NCBI RefSeq assembly: GCF_009392895.1
Contig: NZ_CP045488.1
Location: 1,240,001-1,304,000, forward strand
Length of the DNA stretch: 64,000 bases
Direction of reading: 5' to 3'
Source: Natronorubrum aibiense
GTDB lineage: Archaea > Halobacteriota > Halobacteria > Halobacteriales > Natrialbaceae
In this document: positions 57,805 to 64,000 of the stretch, piece after piece
How positions within the stretch are numbered: position 1 is the stretch's first letter
Layout: each line of letters begins with the position of its first letter
Notes under the pieces: generated by a model
The model's input: the letters and a program-made list of their open reading frames with translations, nothing else
What the model was told of the DNA's origin: nothing
Database searches by the model: none
Translations under genes and position numbers: made by a program

Positions 57805-59241
57805 TTACGAGCCGATTTCGGCGCCCTCGACGCCGGAGACCACGACTGTCGTCTGCGTTTCGTCGTTGGTTGTGCTGACCGTCCAGCCATGCGCATCAAC
57901 GATGCGTGCGACCGGCTCGATGTCGGTCCCGGTGCCGTCGGTCGCGAGTCGGGGAGCACTGGTGGGTGCGCTCTCGAGTGCTACACTGTCTGCGTCACAG
58001 CCACCCACGGCGAACCCGTCGTCGGTTCCGCGGACGACGACAGCGGCGTCACCGGCTCGCTCGTCGTCGGCTTGGTCGCACTCGAGGATCACCCGAAAAA
58101 GGTGTTCGAACAGCGCTTGCAACTGTCGTTTATCGGCCTCGAGGAGTCGATCGGTGTCCTCGGGGGCGACGAGTTCGGCGTCGTCGGCTGCGACAGTGGC
58201 CCACGCCTGCCGGGCGACGTCGTGTATGGCGACGGGCTCGAGTTCGCCGACGCATTCGTCTCGACGGGCGATCGCGGCCAAGTCGTCGACGTGCGCTCGC
58301 AGTCGCGTCTGTGCCTCCTTGACCGCCGCGAACTGCTCCCGGGTTCCAGTCCGTTCGGCAGCCGCGAGATAGCTGTCGGCGACGGTCAGCGACGTCCGGA
58401 TATCGTCCTCGAGGACGTCGGCGACCCGCTCGAGTCGCGACTGGGTGGCAGCCAGTGTCTGTGCCTGCTGTGTGTTTTCGGTGACGTCGCGGTAGATGAC
58501 AAGCCCCTGTAGTGGCTGGCCAGTCGCCTCGGGTGCACAGGGGACGATGGTCAGTTGGAACGTCCGGACGCCAATTGCGGTGTCGTGGCGACTGTCGAAC
58601 TGTCGGCTTTTGGCTGACTGGATCACGTCGGACAGGACGGCCGTTCGTCCCTCGAGTCCGGGTGGGGCGACTCCCTCGTCGCCGTTGATGGGGCAGTCGA
58701 CGACCGCCGCGCGGTCGATCTCGAAGATGTCGACGAAGCGGTCGGAGACTGCACGCACGAGCAAGCGGCCATCGGTGCGTTCGTATCGCAGCGCCGGCTC
58801 GGGAAGGGCGTCGAAGGCGGCCCGGAACGCATCGCTGGGTTCCGAATCGGCAGCATCCCGACAGACCCACTCGATCTCGTCTGCGAGATGCGAGACGGCG
58901 TCGTCGGTCCCCTTTCGTACGTAGCCGTCGACCCCGTCAGTGGCGTGTGCTGCCCTCGGCGCGTACGAGGCGTCGGTAAAGAGCACCAGTGGTGTCTCTC
59001 CGCACGCCTCGCTCACCTCGAGCAGGCTGGCCCCCGAGACGGTCGTCGGCGTCTCGGCGAAGACGACGCAGTCGACGTCGACCACCCACGTACTCGGTGC
59101 CCCGGCCGACGCCGTCGACAGCGGATAGACCGTTCGTTCCCGGCCCGACGGGACGGCCTCGAGGGCCGCGGCTCCCTCGCGAGCCGCCGCCTCGCTCCCG
59201 GCGAGGTAGAGCACCGTCTGTAGCCGCGAGGTGTTGGTCAT
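57805..59241 (-). CDS. Degenerate histidine-kinase-like PAS protein
   Basis: This 478-residue protein resembles haloarchaeal sensor kinases in layout: a receiver-like N-terminal domain (about 1-125, ending VDGYVRKGTDD), a PAS domain (about 138-255), a dimerisation helix from 262 and an ATPase-like domain at the end. The phosphoacceptor site is altered: where kinases have VVSHDLRNPL, it has VLEDDIRTSL, with D279 in place of His. The N-box reads EHLFRVILE and the G-box GTGTDIEPVARIVDAHGW, both degenerate. It is probably a non-phosphorylating signalling protein. The start chosen is the ATG at 59241. It is divergent from alaS. Confidence 0.78.
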   Translation of the reverse strand: MTNTSRLQTVLYLAGSEAAAREGAAALEAVPSGRERTVYPLSTASAGAPSTWVVDVDCVVFAETPTTVSGASLLEVSEACGETPLVLFTDASYAPRAAHATDGVDGYVRKGTDDAVSHLADEIEWVCRDAADSEPSDAFRAAFDALPEPALRYERTDGRLLVRAVSDRFVDIFEIDRAAVVDCPINGDEGVAPPGLEGRTAVLSDVIQSAKSRQFDSRHDTAIGVRTFQLTIVPCAPEATGQPLQGLVIYRDVTENTQQAQTLAATQSRLERVADVLEDDIRTSLTVADSYLAAAERTGTREQFAAVKEAQTRLRAHVDDLAAIARRDECVGELEPVAIHDVARQAWATVAADDAELVAPEDTDRLLEADKRQLQALFEHLFRVILECDQADDERAGDAAVVVRGTDDGFAVGGCDADSVALESAPTSAPRLATDGTGTDIEPVARIVDAHGWTVSTTNDETQTTVVVSGVEGAEIGS

Positions 59242-59461
59242 GGCGGTGATCAGTGTTCGTTTCCGAACGAACACTCTACCTTAATAAAGATACGCTGCAC
59301 AGCTGTACTATAGTATCAAGTACTGTTATCTGTCAGCTCGACGTGGTCCGGCTTGGTTCGCGTCTCGAGTCGCCGGCCGTCGTTGCGTCCTCGAGGCCCT
59401 TATCGTTTCGAAATAAACGTTGCGGAACTGTTTTAGGCGCTGGCTCGCGAACACACCTGTA

Positions 59462-62239
59462 ATGAGCGAACTGGCGGACGAATACCGCCTCGAGTACTTC
59501 GAGGAGGAAGGATTCGAGCGAAAGGAGTGTCCGAGTTGTGGCGCTCACTTCTGGACCCGAGATCACGACCGGGAAACCTGTGGTGAGCCGCCGTGTGAGG
59601 AGTACGGCTTCATCGACAACGCCGGCTTCGACGACGAGTACAGCCTCGAGGAGATGCGCGAGGCGTTTCTCTCGTACTTCGAGGACCACGACCACGAGCG
59701 GATCGACCCGTACCCGGTCGCGGCGAACCGCTGGCGTGACGACGTCCTGCTGACGCAGGCGTCGATTTACGACTTCCAGCCGCTGGTGACCAGCGGGGAG
59801 ACGCCGCCCCCGGCGAACCCGCTGACGATCAGCCAGCCCTGCATTCGGATGCAGGACATCGACAACGTCGGCAAGACGGGCCGCCACACGATGGCCTTCG
59901 AGATGATGGCCCACCACGCGTTCAACACGCGCGAGGACGTCGACGAAGACGAGTACGCCTACTACGGCGAAGTCTACTGGAAGGACAAGACCGTCGAACT
60001 CTGTGACGGCTTCTTCGAGTCGCTGGGCGTCGATCTCGACGAGATTATCTACATCGAAGATCCGTGGGTCGGCGGCGGCAACGCCGGCCCTGCGATGGAG
60101 GTCATCTTCCGCGGCGTCGAACTCGCCACGCTCGTCTTCATGTCGATGGAACAAGACCCCGACGGCGAGTACGAGATGAAAGACGGGAACCGCTACAGCC
60201 CGATGGACACCTACATCGTCGACACGGGCTACGGCCTCGAGCGCTGGACCTGGGTCTCCCAGGGCACGCCGACGGTCTACGAGGCGGTCTACCCCGACAT
60301 GATCGAGTTCCTCAAAGACAACGCGGGACTCGAGCACACCGACGAGGAAGAACAGCTGGTCCACCGCGCCGCCAAGCTGGCGGGCCACATGGACATCGAC
60401 GAGGCCGAGGACATGGAGACCGCCCGCGGCGAGATTGCCGCCGAACTCGACGTCGACGCCGCCGAACTCGAGGCACTCATGGAGCCCCTCGAGGACATCT
60501 ACGCGATCGCGGACCACTGTCGGACCCTCGCGTACATGCTCGGCGACGGCATCGTCCCCTCGAACGTCGGCACGGGCTATCTTACCCGGATGGTGCTTCG
60601 CCGAACCAAGCGCCTCTGTGACACCGTCGGCGTCGACGCGCCGCTTGACGAACTCGTCGACATGCAGGCCGAGCGCCTCGAGTACGAGAACCGCGACACG
60701 ATCCGCGACATCGTCCGCACCGAAGTCGAGAAGTATCGCGAGACGCTCGAACGCGGCGGTCGCCGGGTCGAGACGATGGCCGAGGAGTACGCCGAGAAGG
60801 GTGAGCCGATCCCGGTCGAGGAACTGATCGAACTCTACGACTCCCATGGCCTCCAGCCGGATATGGTCGAGGAGATCGCCGCGGAAGCGGGTGCCGAGGT
60901 CGACGTCCCCGACGACTTCTACAGTCTCGTCGCCAAGCGCCACGACACCCCCGAGGCCGCCAAGGCGGCTGACAAGAGCGAAGACGCCCGCTTCGTGGAT
61001 CTTCCGGAAACGGAGAAGCTGTACTACGACGACCAACAGCGCACCCAGTTCGAAGCCGTCGTCCTCGACGTCTTCGAGCGTGAGGAGGGATACGACGTCG
61101 TCCTCGACCAGACGATGTTCTACCCCGAAGGCGGTGGCCAGCCCGCGGACCGAGGGACACTCTCGACGGACGATACGACCGTCGAGGTCACAGACGTTCA
61201 GATCGAAGACGGCGTCATCCTCCACCGAACCGACGAGAGCCCTGGCAAAGGTGAGTTCGTCAACGGGCAGGTCGACGGCACCCGCCGGCGACAACTCATG
61301 CGCCACCATACAGCGACGCACATCGTCATCCACGCGGCCCGACAGGTGCTCGGCGAGCATATCCGACAGGCTGGTGCCCAGAAAGGCGTCGACGCCTCCC
61401 GGATTGACATGCGCCACTACGCCCGCATCAGCCGCGAAGACGTCAAACAGATCGAGTCGCTCGCCAACAACATCGTGATGGACAACACGGCTGTCACCCA
61501 GGAGTGGCCCGACCGCCACGACGCCGAGGCCGAACACGGCTTCGACCTCTATCAGGGCGGGATCCCGCCGGGCGAACAGATCCGGCTGATCCACGTCGAC
61601 GAGGACGTCCAGGCCTGCGGTGGGACCCACGTCGCCCGCACCGGCGATATCGGCGCGATCAAAGTGCTGAACACCGAACGCGTCCAGGACGGCGTCGAGC
61701 GAATCACTTTCGCCGCCGGCGACGCCGCGATCGAGTCCACCCAGCGCACCGAAGATGCCCTCTACGGCGCTGCGGACGTCCTCGACGTCGCCCCCGAGGA
61801 CGTGCCGGACACGGCGGAACGCTTCTTCGAGGAGTGGAAGGCTCGAGGCAAGGAGATCGAGGACTTGAAAGAACAGCTCGCCGCGGCCCGCGCCGGCGGC
61901 GGTGGCGGCGGCGAGGAAGTCGACGTCGGCGAGACGACGGCCGTTATCGACCGGATCGACGCCGACATGGGTGAGCTGCGCGCGACCGCGAACGCGCTCG
62001 TCGAGGAGGGCAAGATCGCCGTCCTCGGCAGCGGCGAGAGCGGTGCCCAGTTCGTCGTCGCCGTGCCGGACGATTCAGGCGTCAACGCCGGTGAGGTCGT
62101 CGGCGAACTCGCCGGCCGCGTCGGCGGCGGCGGCGGCGGCCCACCAGACTTCGCTCAGGGTGGCGGCCCGAACGTCGACGACCTCGACGATGCGCTCGAG
62201 GACGCACCCGACGTGTTGCGGCAGGTTCAGGACGCCTGA
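59462..62239 (+). CDS. alaS: Alanyl-tRNA synthetase
   Basis: This 925-residue synthetase charges tRNA-Ala and edits misacylated Ser or Gly. The archaeal form opens with [31 protein letters not shown], a zinc-like CPSC region. The class II core includes [27 protein letters not shown] and [21 protein letters not shown]. The editing domain has [24 protein letters not shown], and [13 protein letters not shown] supplies the zinc ligands. The C-Ala domain ends with a glycine-rich [16 protein letters not shown]. All expected domains are intact and the length is normal. The ATG at 59462 fits the family start. Confidence 0.97.
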   Translation: MSELADEYRLEYFEEEGFERKECPSCGAHFWTRDHDRETCGEPPCEEYGFIDNAGFDDEYSLEEMREAFLSYFEDHDHERIDPYPVAANRWRDDVLLTQASIYDFQPLVTSGETPPPANPLTISQPCIRMQDIDNVGKTGRHTMAFEMMAHHAFNTREDVDEDEYAYYGEVYWKDKTVELCDGFFESLGVDLDEIIYIEDPWVGGGNAGPAMEVIFRGVELATLVFMSMEQDPDGEYEMKDGNRYSPMDTYIVDTGYGLERWTWVSQGTPTVYEAVYPDMIEFLKDNAGLEHTDEEEQLVHRAAKLAGHMDIDEAEDMETARGEIAAELDVDAAELEALMEPLEDIYAIADHCRTLAYMLGDGIVPSNVGTGYLTRMVLRRTKRLCDTVGVDAPLDELVDMQAERLEYENRDTIRDIVRTEVEKYRETLERGGRRVETMAEEYAEKGEPIPVEELIELYDSHGLQPDMVEEIAAEAGAEVDVPDDFYSLVAKRHDTPEAAKAADKSEDARFVDLPETEKLYYDDQQRTQFEAVVLDVFEREEGYDVVLDQTMFYPEGGGQPADRGTLSTDDTTVEVTDVQIEDGVILHRTDESPGKGEFVNGQVDGTRRRQLMRHHTATHIVIHAARQVLGEHIRQAGAQKGVDASRIDMRHYARISREDVKQIESLANNIVMDNTAVTQEWPDRHDAEAEHGFDLYQGGIPPGEQIRLIHVDEDVQACGGTHVARTGDIGAIKVLNTERVQDGVERITFAAGDAAIESTQRTEDALYGAADVLDVAPEDVPDTAERFFEEWKARGKEIEDLKEQLAAARAGGGGGGEEVDVGETTAVIDRIDADMGELRATANALVEEGKIAVLGSGESGAQFVVAVPDDSGVNAGEVVGELAGRVGGGGGGPPDFAQGGGPNVDDLDDALEDAPDVLRQVQDA

Positions 62240-62305
62240 TCGACCTCGAGTCGCTGTCTTTCGAGAACCGAAACCACCGTTTTTCTCCGGACCGTCGTCG
62301 GAGCT

Positions 62306-63079
62306 ATGCCCACCGCTACCAACGGCTCCGTCTCGTTGTACTACGATCGTGAGGGCGACGGCGACCCCGTCGTCTTTGTCTCCGATGCCGGCCTCGGCGG
62401 CTGGTCGTGGGGCTGGCAACACGCGGCCCTCGCCGGCCCCGCCGAGGTCGTCGTCTGGGATCTGCGCGGCACGGGCCGCTCCGACGCCCCGCCCGGGCCC
62501 TACACTCTCGAGACGCTCGTCGCCGACCTCGAGGCGGTCCTCGCCGACTGCAATATTCGAAAGGCGCACCTCGTCGGCTGTGGCCTCGGCGGGGCGATCG
62601 CGCTCCGTGCCGCTCGAGACTCGAGTCGCGTCGAGACGCTGACGCTCTTTGGCACCGCCGCAAGCGGCGACGCCTACGCCCTCGAGCCACTGTTTGCACC
62701 GCTGGACGACCGTGAGGCGCTTCGAGAGTCGCTTGCGGCCGGGTTCTCTGACGACTTCGTCGCGAGCCAGCCCGACGTGCTCGACGGCATTGTCGACTGG
62801 CGTATCGATGGCGACGCAGAGCGAGCGGGCTGGGAGGCACAGGCCGCCGCGCTGGAGGACTTTGACGCCAGAGACTGGCTGGTCGAGGTAACCCAGCCGA
62901 CGCGGGTGATTCACGGCAGCGAGGACGAACTGGTCGCCCCTTCGGCTGGGCAGGCGCTCGCGCGTGGCTTGCCCCGCGGGGAGTACACCGAACTCGAGGG
63001 CGCGGGCCATCTCTGCTTTATCGAGCGCTCGCGGACAGTCAACGACCGACTCGTCGGCTGGCTCGCGGACAACGAGTAG
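62306..63079 (+). CDS. Alpha/beta fold hydrolase
   Basis: This 257-residue hydrolase has the standard fold. The oxyanion segment is VVFVSDAGLGGWSWGWQ, a LRGTGRSDAP strand follows, and the nucleophile elbow is unusual: HLVGCGLGGAIAL places Cys where Ser usually is (G-x-S-x-G). The acid and base are likely in HGSEDELVAPSAGQ and GAGHLCFIE. Enzymes with Cys at this point include dienelactone hydrolase-like members, so a thiol nucleophile is possible, but other roles remain open. It follows alaS by 66 bp in the same direction. Substrate unknown. Confidence 0.83.
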   Translation: MPTATNGSVSLYYDREGDGDPVVFVSDAGLGGWSWGWQHAALAGPAEVVVWDLRGTGRSDAPPGPYTLETLVADLEAVLADCNIRKAHLVGCGLGGAIALRAARDSSRVETLTLFGTAASGDAYALEPLFAPLDDREALRESLAAGFSDDFVASQPDVLDGIVDWRIDGDAERAGWEAQAAALEDFDARDWLVEVTQPTRVIHGSEDELVAPSAGQALARGLPRGEYTELEGAGHLCFIERSRTVNDRLVGWLADNE

Positions 63080-63092
63080 TCGCTCGACTGGG

Positions 63093-64000
63093 TCAACTCG
63101 GGAGCCGGTTCGTTCGCTCGAGGACGACGAGGACGACGACCGACGCGCCAAGGAGGGCAGCAGCGCCGCCGAACACTGCATCGTACGTCAGTCCGGACTC
63201 GATGAGGAGTCCGACGACCCACGAGCCGAGTGCCTGCATGAGCATCCAACTCGAGCTAAAGACGGCGTAGGCGCTGCCTCGTGTCGAGTCCGGGAGCGTG
63301 TCGAGCAGATACGTATCCGTCGCGGGAAACAGGGTGTGGATGACGAATCCGATGACGCTGGTAAGGACGAGTAACGGAAGCAGCCCGTCGACCATCGTCA
63401 ACGCGAACATGCTCGCGGAGAACGTCCCGACGATACCGAGCAAGTACGGGACGTGTGGGAGCCGATCTGCCAGGTCGCCGCCGAAGTAGAACGCGGGGAC
63501 GCCGGCGGCGAACACGATCGTGAGCATCGTTCCCGCGGCCCGATCCGAGAGCCCTTTCGTCTGCATGTAGATTTCGTAGAAATTGAACAGCCCCTGCCAG
63601 ACGAACGACGCCGCGCCGACGAGTGCCAGTGCGGTTACGATGAGCCGCCACTCCGACAGCGCGCCGGCGACGAAGTCACGGTCGTCCGCCCCCGCTGCCG
63701 GCATTTCGGTTCCCCGCGCGGCGAGCCACGTGTAGGCCGTCACCACCGCCGCACCGGCGGCGATCGCCCACAGCGAGAGCCGCCAGTCGACGAGCAGCGT
63801 GAGCACGACGAACGGGGCGGCGATCACTGCGGCGATCTGGTTGGCTGCCCCGTGGATTCCCATGACGCGCCCGACGCGGGAGGGGTACAGTTCGCTCAGC
63901 AGCGGGTTCGCCGAGACGAAGTAGACCCCAGAAGCGATTCCCATAAGAAAGGCTCCCGCCATGAGGTGTGGGACGGTTGCCGCGGTCGCGGCGAACGCGG
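63093..64000 (-). CDS. MFS transporter (N-terminal part beyond the window)
   Basis: The reading frame continues through the right end of the window, so only the C-terminal 300 or so residues are seen. They contain about nine hydrophobic segments and the MFS loop pattern NPLLSELYPSRVGRVMGIHG after helix 4, with a later GGDLADRLPHVPYLLGIVG matching the repeat of the MFS signature (G-x-L-x-D-R). The likely role is drug or small-solute export or uptake. It converges with the hydrolase gene. Cargo not predictable. Confidence 0.8.
   Translation of the reverse strand, partial: AFAATAATVPHLMAGAFLMGIASGVYFVSANPLLSELYPSRVGRVMGIHGAANQIAAVIAAPFVVLTLLVDWRLSLWAIAAGAAVVTAYTWLAARGTEMPAAGADDRDFVAGALSEWRLIVTALALVGAASFVWQGLFNFYEIYMQTKGLSDRAAGTMLTIVFAAGVPAFYFGGDLADRLPHVPYLLGIVGTFSASMFALTMVDGLLPLLVLTSVIGFVIHTLFPATDTYLLDTLPDSTRGSAYAVFSSSWMLMQALGSWVVGLLIESGLTYDAVFGGAAALLGASVVVLVVLERTNRLPS

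Noticed and set aside
1-64000. CRISPR arrays, rRNA and tRNA genes
   Set aside because: No regularly spaced repeats with unique spacers, no rRNA-like stretch and no cloverleaf with a clear TTCGA loop and acceptor pairing was found by eye in the intergenic regions.

Overview
The window is chromosomal DNA of an extremely halophilic archaeon. The proteins are strongly acidic, GC is high, CTCGAG is very frequent, CTAG is rare, many genes have a TATA-like box about 27 bp before an apparently leaderless start, and the gene content is archaeal (Cdc6/Orc1, DP1, RfcS, SAMP2, OapABC, HTH-10/Bat regulators). The style fits the Natrialbales; I cannot name a species. No rRNA, tRNA or CRISPR array was recognised.

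Layout. 1-13.6 kb holds scattered housekeeping and membrane genes: a duplicated small membrane family, rpiA, a MacB-type ABC exporter, an AI-2E family permease, an orphan thiamine-type binding lipoprotein, an XPD/DinG-like helicase, DUF1684, a methyltransferase and an HTR-like protein. The last two are separated by a regulatory region with three TTAGG-N4-CCTAA boxes. 13.9-22 kb is the replication region: oapABC, an origin with ORB elements around an AT-rich, CTAG-rich core, cdc6, a lipoprotein, a signal peptidase and the DP1 subunit of PolD. More ORB-like sites lie in nearby intergenic DNA, and an outward-facing pair lies inside the DP1 gene.

22-30.4 kb carries an amidohydrolase and a minus-strand acyl-CoA operon: AMP-forming synthetase, acyl-CoA dehydrogenase, biotin carboxylase-BCCP, carboxyltransferase with an extra N-terminal domain, and two MaoC hydratases. 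30.8-34.2 kb is a three-gene UbiD operon in which a catalytic UbiD is paired with a UbiD-like protein that has lost the catalytic loop and with a small unknown protein. 34.4-39.3 kb has GNATs, aspartate kinase, tryptophanase and unknown genes.

39.5-55.2 kb looks like a complete N-methyl-glycine catabolic region: Rieske monooxygenase (glycine betaine type), sarcosine oxidase, dimethylglycine dehydrogenase, PLP threonine/serine ammonia-lyase, BCCT transporter, serine hydroxymethyltransferase and RidA, with two Bat/HTH-10 regulators. Together these would take up betaine and convert it via dimethylglycine, sarcosine, glycine and serine to pyruvate. A truncated TnpB with a surviving omega-RNA-like right end sits against the 3' end of glyA.

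55.2-64 kb holds SAMP2 (with two residues after the diglycine), a bactofilin-like membrane protein, rfcS, a degenerate histidine-kinase-like protein, alaS, an alpha/beta hydrolase and a partial MFS transporter cut by the window end.
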